Source: Micropterus salmoides (Eukaryota > Chordata > Actinopteri > Centrarchiformes > Centrarchidae). Taken from it: a stretch of 64,000 bases of DNA. Positions within the stretch are counted from its first letter, which is position 1; each line of letters opens with the position of its first letter. A program made the translations under genes and the position numbers. The stretch spans positions 26,426,332 to 26,490,331 of the forward strand of contig NW_024041151.1 of assembly GCF_014851395.1 (NCBI RefSeq), in the 5' to 3' direction. The notes below the pieces were generated by a model that saw only the letters and a program-made list of their open reading frames with translations, did no database searches and was not told where the DNA came from. This document shows positions 47,719 to 60,900 of this stretch, piece after piece.

Positions 47719-48984
47719 AGAGGACTCTCAGTTTGACTTTTAATACTTGGAGCGATTGGCTTTAGAAAAAAAATGGACTTGAGCCTTGAACCTGTCTCAT
47801 CCCCCCTCCCCCCTTGTTTCCCCTTCTTGTTTGTTACACATTCAGGATTGTTTTCCCCAGTGCATGTATTTCACATATATTTTCAGCTTTCATTCTTGTT
47901 TGTGTGTGAACACTTTTGAAGGGTTGTATTGAACAAAGCGTGTATGTGAGGACGGGAGAGTCCCTATCATGGGAAGGGACTGAGGGTGATTGCTGAAGAT
48001 AAAGTCATTACCCTTTTAGAATATGCTGTTGATGGCTGCCCAGCCTGTTTTGAGATCGCTTGAACTTTGCCTGGAAAAAGCTCGGACACTTTGGGCCTGC
48101 TTGGACTCTCAGACTGTTACTGCTGTTGTCTGATGGCGCCATCTCAGCCATGCTTGCACTCTGCTGGCTTGAGTAGCAAAGTTGATATTGTCCTTTTTTT
48201 TTCTCTTTTTTTTTTTTTGTCAGAGTTTAACCCTCCTTACTTGTCAGACTTTCGGTCCTGGTAAGTTTTTATCGACATGAAATGCTTCTCTGTGCTGCTG
48301 GAATCTCGTCCCTTGACACACAGCTCAGACATATTGCTAAAGAGACTTTAAAAACAAAAAAGAGACTTTTGTTGCTGGCCCTTTCTCGCTGGCTCGTGTT
48401 TCTTGCCTCCTGCTGTGTGTGCGGCACCAAAAACAAGATGTAGATGGACAGTTTACTTCTAGTTCTCTCCTGTTGATCTTTGGCTGAATGCTGTGACCTG
48501 CTCTGTGCCCTGGATTTGGATGGCAGGCACGTCGACTTCCTTCTCATCTTTAAAACCATCCACTGAAGTCACGACGATACACATTGCTTCATCTTTCTTC
48601 AAAAATGTGTGTGTGCTGTTGTATGACAAGTAGCCTAAACTTGTATTAATTTTTTGCCTTTGGAAGGGTTTAGCTCCACTAATATTTTCATCTTTTACTT
48701 CACTATTGAATGTTTTCCTTTATTTTTAATGTGAGCAGACAAATTCACAACGTTGGACCGTTGCATTCTGTGTATCAAACACAAGTGTGTGTTTGTGGGA
48801 GTAGATGTGGAGGGCCGGTGTGAGTGTTGTGTGCCGCGGTGGTCTTAGGTTAATTTTAAGTTTTTGTTGATTATTGGTCTGGCTGCTTAATCAGTTTGTT
48901 GTGTTTTTTACCCTTTAGTTATGCAAGTTTGTACAAACATCTTTATTTATATACTGCAGTGTGCATAACCCTCCAATAATACAG

Positions 48985-49008
48985 AATAAATTGTATGATG
49001 TAAATAAA
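48985..49008 (+). terminator. zfand5: Polyadenylation signals of zfand5
   Basis: Two AATAAA hexamers (48985-48990 and 49003-49008) end a 3' UTR of about 1.3 kb that is rich in T and GT tracts. A long 3' UTR is usual for this gene family. Confidence 0.65.
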
Positions 49009-49029
49009 TTATGTTCACAAATATATAAT

Positions 49030-51537
49030 CAAGCATTCACGCCTTTATTCCTAAACCTTTAACCTCTTCTAGATATATCTACTTTATATAAGGTTCTTTT
49101 AGTGTCCACTGTTGAAGGTGATGAGAGTCCTGAGTGAAAACAAACAACCTCCAGGAAATGTTACCAGTTCAGTTATCAATCAATCAGCTATAACTGCTCA
49201 TCTGACAGTTCTGAAGTTGTGTTGAATGCACTGAAAGAACCTGCACACTAAAACTGCGGATTTTTCTCCCAAATGTGTTGCGGTTTAAAGATTCGCATCA
49301 TCTGACCACATGCCATCAGTTATCAATCACAAACCTGTGTGGGAGTAAAATGCACAGCAGACCTAGAGAATGAGTATTAGTTTTAATCGGCATTTGTCAA
49401 GAAAGAAAGATGCATCTGCGATATGTATATTTGCTTGACTTAGATTCCCTGGATTATTTCAGCAGGCTTAACAGCCATTTATGTTTGTCTTTAATTTAAA
49501 TATTTTAATTGATTTCTTTCTCTAAGAAGATTCAACAGAGGAAGAAAAGAGAGCAATACTACACTAAATGTATTCTTCTTGGCCCCTCAGCCACCCGCAC
49601 CTGATGTCCATTGCCACCTCGTCAAACCCACGCTCTCACCGTGCTGGCCAAGTGAAAATAGATATAAATGTAAAATAGGTAGAAAGTCGGTTTCTCAGGT
49701 AACAGGTGGCAGTAGTGGTTGTGGTATAATGAATGTGGGCTTAAAGGTGGACCAGAAATAGAGGCAAACAGCACAGCGCCAGGCTTGCACATGTAGTCTG
49801 CACTAACACACTATGGAGCAAATACACAACCTACACCCACACAGTTTCCTAGAACAGGTTCAGGTGCTGCAACATCCAGCGGGCATTCACAGGCTGCTGT
49901 CTGTCAGTTCATCTGCCACGGCTGTGTTTCCATGAGACTCATGTCTCTGCAGGGGGAAACGGGATCTGCTGCAGTGAGTGTGACCTCGGGTCACGTTATG
50001 ACACCCACTCCCCTGTCTCACCATGTGGACTGTATGTTTTGACACACTCACACACGTGCAGAGTGTACTTGTTCATTAGCATGAGCAGCACATGGTGTCT
50101 TGTTCTCCCTCAGTCCCCCGAGGATTAGTAGAAAAGGTTCCCCAAATAATCTCATGTCTCTGCGGAAGTAAACACTGACCACCCAGAGCTTTCATCTTTT
50201 CACTTCGAACATACAAATCAGTGTTCTAGTTCTGCTTTCGGGTTTAAACCTTTTATTATTTTGTTATGACCTAGTATTGCTCTGATATTACTGTTACAGT
50301 AGTATTGCTGTTTCTTCTCTGAGGTTCATAGTTCAAATTGTTGTGCACCTACAATCATTTTAAGATCATTTCAAGTTACCCTGGTGTGTTAAAATGGTCT
50401 GCATTCATAAAGTAAGTAGGAGGCAGTACGTTATTACATGTTAGAAATGGAACAAGCCAGATTTACTCATATCAATGAATCATACAAAGGGCAATGAATG
50501 AATATTTGCCTCACTGATTGATGTTTATTTACTTGGTTGCTTCCTGGAGAACTCAGAGTATTCACAATCAATTCAAAATTACTAGACAGGATTAAAAAAA
50601 ATCTATAAAGAATAAAAGCTAACAAATCAAAGTTACAAGTAAAGGTACTCCCTCTAGAGAATGGATAAGTGATAAATATGTTATTATCATAGACTATAAA
50701 TTATTCTATTGTATAATTAATATTATGCAGTCTGCTGTCATACATGCTTATGTATGTGATCCGCATTTTAAAGTCTCATTTGTGGTTTAAGTAAACATTT
50801 TAATATTTTACAACCTTATATGTTGCATAAAAACCCTTATAATACAAAGTTAGTAGCAGCTACTGCTACTGAAATGATAAGTCTCCGAAAGTGCAAAAAC
50901 TACATTTAAAGAAAAATAAAGCTTTTGAGTAACACCTCAGTGTAAAGTAACTGCACACAGATTGTGTATGACTTTTCAATTTCAGAGTGCATGCAACTTC
51001 AGTTCATGTAATGCCTGTGTTTACACTTTTATTTTAGGCAGACTCCTTAAGTTGCAGACAGTTGTAGCATACATGTTCAGAGTCTATGGTAATGTTACAT
51101 TTTTGGGTCAATCTTTGAGTCTTTTGTTTTTAGTGGATAGCCACTAGGTGGCACAATAGACAAATACAATGCCATTTAACAAACTGTATGTAGCACTAGA
51201 AAAAAAACCCAAATATGAATGTATTCTTAAACATGCATTTGGTGTAAAATTATGACATTCTCAACAAATAAATACCATAAACAAAGACCTAAACTGGTAA
51301 CTGTAAATAAATTAAACTTTGAACATCATACAGACAGCACTATTTGGACAATGTGATTAACACATTCATACATGCAAACAGCTTAAACAGTACTTACATT
51401 CTTTAGAGTTGCTAAATTTCACAATATTACTGCCAACTGTAGCAGGCAACAGACAATAAGAAAAGAAATAAAAGAGCAGAAAAGAAATAAAATAGCATTA
51501 TAATTTGTTTATGCCTTATTTGCTTTTTCAGTCCTTA
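49030..51537. other. Non-coding spacer
   Basis: No supported gene. The segment at about 49860-50200 is less AT-rich and free of obvious repeats. The rest is AT-rich with short random ORFs. Confidence 0.35.
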
Positions 51538-52262
51538 CAGTGGGTATAGAAAAGAATCACCCCCCTGTAAAATAATCACATTTTGTTGCTTTGCAGCCTG
51601 AAATGAAGACAGACACAGTTTTTGTTTCATTTAGCTGTATTTACTCAGTGCAACTTATAACATCCAAGTGAAAGATATAACACCAATATGTCATAAAAAA
51701 ATAAAAAAACATAATCACTGAGTTGGAGAAAGGATCACCCCCTTGTTTCAGTATGTTGTTGAACCACCTTTTGCTTTAATTACCGCCTTTAGTCTGTTGG
51801 GATATGTCTCTACTAACTTTGCACATCTAGACATTGCAATATTTGACCACTCTTCTTTGCAGAACTGATCGAGTTAAATTTGATGGTGACCTTTTGTGGA
51901 CTGCTGTCTTCAAGTCATTCCACAGATTTTCAATGGGGTTTAAGTCTGAGCTCTGACTAGGCCATGCAAGGATTTTTTCTCTTTCAACCACTGTGTGGTC
52001 AGTTTTGCTGTGTGCTTTGGGTCAGTGGCATGTTGGAAGGTAAATCTTCTTCCCATTGACAACTTTCTGGCATAGAGCAGCAGATTTTCCTCAAGAATTT
52101 GACAGTATTTTGCCCCGTCCATTTTTCCTTCTATCCTGATAAGTGCTCCAGTCCCTGCTGCAGAGAATCAACCCCATAACATGATAATACCACCTCCATG
52201 CTTTACTGTAGGAATGGTGTTATTTGGATGGTGAGCTGTATTGGATTTTCACCAGACATACT
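51538..52262 (-). mobile_element. Truncated, decayed Tc1-like transposon
   Basis: It begins at a TA with CAGTGGGTATAGAAAAGAATCA, a Tc1-type terminal repeat distinct from that of the 19906 element. It continues with the C-terminal half of a transposase on the minus strand (YCQILEENLL, MGRRFTFQHATDPKHTAKLT) broken by stops and frameshifts. The second catalytic motif reads QHATDPKH where an intact copy has QDNDPKH. The element stops near 52262 where the N-terminal half and other inverted repeat should lie, so about half is gone. Confidence 0.85.
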
Positions 52263-53029
52263 TATATAATATACTATAATTGTACAAATAAGCCATGGTG
52301 GAAATGTCATTTGATTATTGGTCATACAGTCAGCGGGTAAAAAAACAACAAACCTCTTCAAATTTACTACCTGGATTTCATCAAGGGGCACCATCAGGTT
52401 CATATTGATGTTGCTCTGTGCATATCAGCCAACTTTAGAGGGTCACGCATATGAACGTCTCATAAGACAGATGGTATTAAATACATTAATAATGCAGGCA
52501 TTTCCAGGAAGAAACTCTGCTGATGTTCTGAGCACATATCACACCACAACTTGTTTGTCATAAAAGTGGACCAGTGAAGTAAGTAGGCCACTATTGCAAA
52601 CATGCAAAAAGAAGTTGTACCATGCAAATGGCTGGTCAGGCCAAGCAGCTTGTGTTTATAATCCATATTTATCTCCTTTATTAAATGAATGAATGCATAT
52701 ATACTTACATGGTAAATACTTCAATATGGTAAATAAAGTTCAATATATAAAGGGGCCAATCTTTCATCAAGGCCAATCTTTCATCAAGAATAAATTTTAC
52801 TTATTATAATTATTAGCCTATTATTATTATATATTGTATGTACTGTATTTGTTGCTATAGTATGTTTTATAGTATGTCTTTCATATTTTGATTGTAATTT
52901 TTCCATTCTCTATATTCATTCTGAAAATCAAGATTCCCTTCTGCTCCTTGGGAGGTTTCTGTCCTCCCTGTATGTATGGCGACAGACACGGTTCAAAGTT
53001 TATTTATTGCTAAGTAGGGAGGGTGGAGG
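52263..53029. other. Non-coding AT-rich spacer
   Basis: Contains a short tandem repetition (CCAATCTTTCATCAAG twice near 52758-52790) and AT-rich sequence. No gene is recognised. Confidence 0.4.
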
Positions 53030-53684
53030 TGAGGGGAGGCAGTGGGCGGACGTTTTGTCACTCTTGGTGCTGCAGCTCAGTGTGTTTCTCCAGCAGTGTT
53101 TTTGAGGGCGTGCCTGACAAGTTGCTATAGGTGAGCATTAAGACGCGTGTCACATAGTGACGCAGATAGGTTATGGAAGAAAAGGCTAGACTACAAACAA
53201 GCTGTTTTCCGGCGGTTCCGAGCTTCATTTTCTGTAGGAGAAGGTAACTCCCTTCAGGGTGGACTTTGGACTTTTCCCCATAGCAAACCTATTATATAGG
53301 ACAATAAAGAAAAGAGAAAAAGCCAAAAAGCTTAATATGACCTCATTAATACATCATTCAGGGGTGACCACGAATAGTCAAAGATTCGATGCTTCCATAG
53401 AAGGAGCCTGATCTGACTGCCAGTCTCACAGTCCTCCCTGAGCTCGACCTGTGTTACGGTTTGACAGGTATTCACACCAACCCAAACAAACTGTACCAAT
53501 GGGGTAAACGCTCACGGGTTCGGTTCTCTTTAATATGTGCTTCTCACTCTTAGGGGTTTTGCTGTTGGTTTCCCCCATTGAGGCTCCTCCTATGGACATA
53601 CTAATAAAACTGGAGTTATGCCTTAGATATCGTCTGTTTTTGCTGCCCCCAAGTGGCCAAAGAAATCAGTTAATACAGGTTTAA
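53030..53684 (+). repeat. MITE-like repeat cluster ending in TTAA
   Basis: The wording GGTGAGCATTAAGACGCGTG, then GCTGTTTTCCGGCGGTTCCG and GGGTGGACTTTGGACTTTTC, then CATTGAGGCTCCTCCTATGG and TGCTGCCCCCAAGTGGCCAA matches common teleost MITE text. It finishes at TTAA (53681-53684). Possibly two related elements in tandem. Non-coding. Confidence 0.5.
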
Positions 53685-53762
53685 AAGAAAAAGGAAAAAC
53701 ATGAAGAGGGCACTATTTGGACACTCCATACCCTCCGCCCACCTAACACCGCTCGTGAACCA

Positions 53763-53800
53763 TATTTTATTTATCCCCGTGGGGAAATTGCTTTGCAACA
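53763..53800 (-). repeat. Short LINE 3'-end remnant
   Basis: On the minus strand the sequence reads GCAATTTCCCCACGGGGATA then AATAAAATA, the 3'-terminal wording of the same LINE type as the 23066-23757 fragment. Only the last few tens of bases are present. Confidence 0.55.
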
Positions 53801-54426
53801 CAATCACAAACACAAGGCATTTCCTTATAATATCAGAAAAGTTCCCACTAGATGCACGCGTACCCATACACATACCTCGCACAAAAAGCACAGGGGATAA
53901 GGTGTTAAAGCTAATATATATGAGGGTGTAGGCTATATGTGCTATATAAGTTTAGGTTAGGTTTTACATTTAGGTTGGTCTGTGTGGTGTCAGTTTACGC
54001 TTAACTGACAACCAAGATTTACAGTAGGGCTGGATGATCTAAACTAATTATACCATCGCAGATGTAATCAGTACTCTGGCAACATCTAAGAGAGTAATAT
54101 CATGCTGTTGTATACACTTTCTCAACATGTGCCATAATAAGTCTTAAAGGCTGTGGTCAACATCTCACCTGTGGAAACTAACAACCGTGTAACTGAATCA
54201 TTTTGGATGGGGAAAATGATCTCTCCTCTGCTATGTAATGAAGCTGTGAGGTGTTTCTTCCAGCTCTGCACACGCAGGTATCTCTCTCACTCTCTGCTGC
54301 AGGTTGGCTGACTCTTTACCTGCTGTATTTCTCTTGAAAATGACATCTCAGGATATTTACTGTTTGCCTAATGAGCCTCGCAGAGGGAAACCTAAACCTT
54401 CATTAAATCTTTAGGCCGTCTGGTCA

Positions 54427-54468
<42 letters not shown>

Positions 54469-54925
54469 TTGTGTTCTCCAATAACAAAACTAGTGAGAGT
54501 GTCTCTAGGCAATTTGGATGATGTGGCTATTTTGCCATTCAGGGAAAACAAGCAGGACACAGTCAAGCCTTGCTAAATAGTCACATTGAATGCTGTTTCA
54601 TTTCCAAGAATCAATATGGGACTGAAATGATCCAGCGTTTTACTACCACCACCTCTATGTAGTAATGAGAATATAAATTCCTAGCTCCTGGAGAATAACA
54701 CAGCCTTGCTGTGTGGTTTAGCTTTTGGTTTCCAGAATTTATCGGTCCTATCCAGTACACCTGTTGAGAGCGTGTCACATGCAGCAGTCGTCATGGTGAC
54801 GGCACTGTCAGATACCTGAGTTGGGTGCTGCCGGGGAGCCAAGGCAGAGTAGAGCCAACCTGCTGGGGGGTAGACTGGGTGAACGGTGCAGAGGACACAG
54901 AGGACAGACGCTCTTTATCTTCATC
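53801..54925. other. Spacer and probable 5' flank of tmc2
   Basis: Contains a (GT)n microsatellite at 54429-54465. The last 100-200 bp, purine-rich and CCTGCTGGGGGG-containing, are probably the tmc2 5' UTR and promoter, but no TATA box is evident. Confidence 0.4.
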
Positions 54926-57900
54926 ATGCCGAGAAAAAGTGATTTGGCTAAAATAGAAGAAGGTGAGTTGTAGGTAATGATAATGGTCATAATGGTGATA
55001 GATAAATAGAGGGTGTATCCTTTTGGGAAAGTGCTTCTTTTGTATCAAAGCAAATTTGTAAGAATAATTTGTGTTTTAAAGTGCACTTTACTTTGTAAAT
55101 ATGAACATACCATGGAGAACACTTGGTGGACAAACCAAGATGTCCACCCTCTCAGTAAAGAGTGTTGAACGCATGTCGTCATGTCTGAGCTAGCATTTCT
55201 GTAACTCAATGCAGTCTCTCATTCAGCATTTCTTTCATTGGTCTTCTAGAAAAGCATATTACTGAAGTTTACTTCCCATGTTCTAAGACAAATCGACATT
55301 CCACTACAGCAGTTGTTATAAGACATTTTAAACCATGTGATTTTAACAAAGGTTACTAATGATAACTTTGGGAGCACAGAAAAAACTACAGCTCCCATGA
55401 AAGGAAATTGTGGCAACATTCTCTTCTCTTCTGAAGCTATCTGCAACCCCTATACTCACTCATGGATTCACCTCTTCTGTCTTTTCCCATCATACTGTTG
55501 AGATACTTCTGGAGGAAAACCAAGATGTTCCAATTTCATTTTGGCTCTCTGGAGGAGGAGGCCATTCAAAGGACCACCACATGCTGGGGCCATCAAAACC
55601 ATGAAAGGATATTAATATACTGTGCCTTCTATTGTTGTCTGTCCAACAACTGCTGACTTCACTCATCTACCTGACGGCACATAAAAATGTTATAATTATA
55701 GTTAGTTATACAGTTTAAATGACTTGTAAATGACTTCATTTGGACTTCCCACTTCCTTCCCAAAACTTGGGGAAGCTTTTGTTTTGGTGTCAGCAAAGTA
55801 TTTGAAAATTGGACTTGATGATGGCAAGAGATGAAGGGATCAGCAAAGTAATTAGAGTGTATCCTGTCTGTGACATGAAACCTGAACATAACAATCCACC
55901 CACTAATTGTAGACATATTTCAGTATGAACCATGATGGCAGACTGACTGACTCAATACTAACAGCATTACTTTTTTCAGTTGGAAATTTCTTTTTTGTTG
56001 AACTTGTTGTAAATCTGATTGTGTTTTTTTTTTTTATGTGTCCTTCCTCAGTTGGGATAGAGGTAGATGGGGATATAAGTGACAGTGACGGTGAGTGGAA
56101 AAAACAGCATTTCATGCAACTGATGTAAAAAGAATGATAGTCACAGAGTCACATCTAATAACCAGAATTTCAAGTGCCGTACTGTGTTTCATTTGATCTT
56201 AATATCTACAGATGGTGCCACCAAGAAGAGAACAAACAGGAGGCAGGCAGCTGGAAGAGGAGGTGCAAAGGGAAGAGGTAGGGGGAAAAAAACAGCCAGC
56301 GAGGATGAAGATGAGGAGGATGAGGAGGATGATGACCCTCCCAAGAGACGCAGGGGAGCAAACAAGAAGAAGCCCACCAAGAATCGTGGCGGCAGCGATG
56401 ATGATGAGAGCGAGGACGAGGCTCCCAAGAAGAAGCGAGGAGGCGCAGCCAATAAGAAGAAAGGAGGCAAAGTCCAGGACAGTGATGAGGAGGACAGCGA
56501 TGTGCAGAAAGGAAAGAAGGGAAAGAAGGGAGGAAGAGGAAAGAAAGGAGGGAAGGAGGAGGAGGATAAGAAGGGTAAGAAGGGGGATGCCAAAGGCAAG
56601 GAGAAGGGGAAAGATAAGGACAACGACAAGGACAAGAAGAAGAAGAAGAAGAAGGACGGCAGGTAGGCCAGAGGAATTAAAGCTACCAAAGTTTTACTAC
56701 TGCTGCTAGCGGATTGTGTAGTGCTCATTACACCTCACAATATGAGAATGAACTTGGATGATGCTATTTTTTAAGCCTTTCTTTTTCCAAATATGTGACA
56801 TTTGTTCATCCTCTTGCCATTAATGGGCTCAGCAAATGTCATGGCATCCAAAACTCATGGAACTCCTGCCAGTATTTTTAAGTAAACAAAGTTGAAGTCT
56901 TGTGAGGTGGTGCTACTGGAATGCTCAAGGATAGACCAAAATGAAAACAGTGTATCATCTAGGGAGCATGAACATCCCCAACAAACTTCATTGTGTGTGT
57001 ATTTAATAAGATCTGTTACTCTGGACCAAAGTGTTGGCCAGACGAACAGATCGAACAACATCTACAACCCCGCTGATAGCAGGCCAAAAAGCTTATTTAT
57101 GCTAAGAACCATACTTGGAATTAGCTACTTTCCCTTTTGGCGTGTGACACCTCAAAAAAGCAATGTCTACTTATCAACCCTCATCACCATTTGCAGGTTC
57201 ACAGGTTTTGACCAACCAAGGTAGTTAAGGTTAGCCAAGGTAGTGGCCAGTACAAAATAGCTATTGGATTGATTGTCACCATGCTGTGGTTTGTTTGATA
57301 TTAATAGATCCCAGAGGATGAATCCTACTGATTTTAGTAATCCCCTGACTTTTCCTATAGCACCATGAATACCTGGAAAACTAAAGACATTCCCATCAAC
57401 TTCAGATAACCTTTGTGTTTAGTGCTAATTAGCTAATCTTTGAAATTACACAAAGCACCAGCCAAAGTACAGCCTCACAGAGCCACTGGCATGGCTGTAG
57501 ACAGTCGATCAGAGAAGCATCTAGCTGTAAAGTGAAGTAAATGAACTGCAGTCCATTGTTGTGTGTTTGCACCTCCATCTTTGTTCATGAAATTCCTCTT
57601 CACAAACTTGTATTTTTTTTACGACACACTCCCTCCCTCCTTTCTCCGTCTCCATCTGCCTTTTTTCCTCAAGCTCGTCTGATTCCAACTCTGACTCTAA
57701 TGAGGAGGAGGAGGAGTCCATGTCAGAGGGAGAGATGGCCCGGCTGATGGAGGAGGTGGAGGAGAAAAAGAAACTGATCGCCACCATCAGGAACAAGCCG
57801 TGGAGGATGAAGCGGAGGCTCACGCACTTGAAGTAACCTGTTATACCTGACCTGTTTTCCAGCTTCACATAAAAGTTCTTTGCCTCAACCCAGAATCACA

Positions 57901-60900
57901 GAACCATCATGTGAACATTTTATCTCAGGTCAAAGAGAAAATACAAATATCACTTGGTGAATTGGAAATTTTACATTTTCACGCTATGAAAGTCAGCATG
58001 TGTTCACTCACTTTGAATTTTACGTGTGACACAACTTCTCGTCTCAAACGATTAAATGTGCACTTCCCCCAAACTTGCAGTTGCCAAATATTTGAGTCTG
58101 AAATCATTACTCATCTGAAAACTTCACATGGAATTAATATTTCTCTTTGTGGCTCTAAATTAAAATCAATGTGTAAAAAAAAAAAAAAAAAAACATGAAT
58201 CCAGCTCAGTTTAACAGAGATTTATCTCACGCGTGACCTTGTTTCTTCACAGGGAGGCTCAAGCATTTGTGGATAAGTTTGAAGGCGCTTTGGGCAAAGG
58301 AAAAGGCAGGAAGTGGTACGCCTACAAAGTGATGATGACAAAGGTGAGACACAACATTCACACTTTCTACATTTTCTCTGCTTTTTGTTGATGTGTGCGT
58401 GGGTGTGCTCTTTCTATAATATTCAGTCTTTATGTTTTTGTTGTTTTTATCCCAGAAATGGATCAAGTTCCAGAGGGATTTTGAGAATTTCAGAACAGCC
58501 TGTATCCCCTGGGAGAGGAAGATCAAAGAGGTGGAAAGTAAGTTTTGTTTAGGGCACCATTGTATTGTTTCCCAGCAACTCCTAGTGGACAGATGCTGAA
58601 CTTAAATATCTCCTCAGGTCACTTTGGTTCTTCCGTGGCGTCTTACTTTATCTTCCTGCGCTGGATGTACGGCATGAACCTGGTCCTTTTTGGTTTCACT
58701 TTTGGACTGGTGGTCATCCCTGAGGTGAGATGATGTCGTCCTGTTTCTGAATAAAAAACGCTGTAATAAAAACAATTCATATAGCACTTTTCAAAAACAA
58801 AGCATTGAACATGTGGTTAAAATAATAAAATTATTTTATTTTCATGAGCCTTGAGGGCCTGATGGTGGGAGGAAAGCATATCTGGAGAGTGATATTTAAA
58901 ATGTTTAAATTAATTATTTATTTATTTTCCAGGTTCTGATGGGCCTTCCCTATGGGTCTATTCCCAGGAAGACTGTACCCAGAGCAGAGCAGGCCACCGC
59001 TCAGGACTACTCTGTCCTCATGGACTTCAACGTCAGTTGCTTATTGTGTCATGCCTTTAAACATGCCAAACTCTCATTGTTTCAGTGCATACAGTTTCGA
59101 ATGGCATTACAAAGAGTCCAAAAATAAAGAAAATCAGTTCACCTAACCTGTATAATCAGGTTTTCATGTCAGAACATTTCACAGATCATTGGTTAGAAAA
59201 TAAGCATAAATACTTTTAACCTACTAGAGAAATGAAAGTATGCACATCCAAATTAAACAACCACTAAATGTTTTGAACATCTGTACACCAGAAGATTTCA
59301 GCCTGTTGAGAAGACTTTGTTCAGACTCTTAAATTATTGTCGTATGTAGACCTACAATGCAGAAGAAAATTTCGTCTTTTCCCACTTTTTCCAAATAACA
59401 CAGCTCGCATCTGTTTTCCTCCTGATTATTTTTTAATCTGTCGACCACAACAGCCAGAGGGAGAATTTTACTTCTTAACTGTTTAGCTACAGCTTCCAGA
59501 TAAGGTGTGACATATTTAGGAGTTTGCGCTTTATGTAATTAAAACCCCACTTTTTTTTTTTCTTTGACATTTATTTAACTAAAATGTTCTCTGCTATGTA
59601 CACCTGCTTTTTGAGAGTGTCCTGGCTAAAATGGCGGCACATCGATGTTGGGCAAATTAACACACACTAAACTCTAAACTGAGGAAATGACAAATGGAAA
59701 AAGTATATAATGCAAACACTTCTCCATGTCTTAGGGCTACTGCAAATATTCAGTCCTGTTCTACGGATATTACAATGACCAGAGGACCATCGGCTTGCTC
59801 AAGTTCAGGCTGCCTCTGTCTTACCTCATGGTCGGGATCGGCACCTTCGGCTACAGCCTGATGGTCGTGATCCGCACGTGAGTCTGCAGCAGCATCCAGC
59901 TCAGGAGGCTCCATGTGTTTGCTTTTCATTCATTTACTGTCAAATAAGTTACCCAAATATTCTCAGCCAGGCTGCATCAACAACCCCTGAGCATTAACCT
60001 TAATACTGTCCTGGGAAAATCATCAAGCTCCATTTTTGAGTATTTGAATAATTGGATTTGGGAAGAAATGCTGTTTGTTTTGATATGATTTCAAGTTTGA
60101 AAATGTGACAAAACAAAGGATAACGGAACTTAAAGACATCAGGATTAAAACAGCTGTGCTGTTGCTGGTTAGTGATGCAAATATCGAGATTCATTTCAGT
60201 AATGTTTTCTGATGTAATGTCTAAAGAAGGATGTTTTGTTTTTTTCAGAATGGCCAAGAACGCTGATGTCGGTGGTGGAGACGGAGAGGAAGGAGAGTTC
60301 ACGTTTGCCTGGAAGATGTTCACCAGCTGGGATTACCTCATAGGCAACTCGGAGACCGCTGACAACAAGTACGCCTCCATCACCACTAGTTTCAAGGTAA
60401 CCATGGCAACCATTTTACAAGAAACATACTTTTGTTCTGTATTTTTCAGTACAGCTGTTGTTCAATTTGAGCTCACTGCCACGCCACTGATGCAGTCAAT
60501 GACAGGATGAGTGCTCTGCTGACCATAAATCCTCTCTGGTCCTGTTTTGACAAGAACAGGAGTCCATTGTGGATGAGCAGGAGAACCAGAAGGATGAGAA
60601 CATTCACCTGCGGAGGTTCCTCAGAGTCCTGGCCAACGTCATGATCATCTGCAGCCTCGGCGGCAGCGGCTACCTCATCTACTTCGTGGTGAAGAGGTCT
60701 CAGGAGTTCGCCGACAGGGACGACCTCAGCTGGTACGAGAAGAACGAGGTAATGATGTTCAGGTGGTTCTGAATGAAACACTGAAAATGATGTTAATAAT
60801 GCTGACACTGCAACTTCAGGTACTAGTAGCGGCTGCTAAACTACTGCTAGTAGTGCAGCTAGTGTTACGGTACAACCATTATGCTGTTACCAGGTTTATT

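Noticed and set aside
56189..56728. 179-residue minus-strand ORF rich in Ser, Phe, Pro and Leu
   Set aside because: It is the antisense shadow of the purine-rich Lys/Glu exon of tmc2; strand bias in that exon removes stops on the opposite strand.
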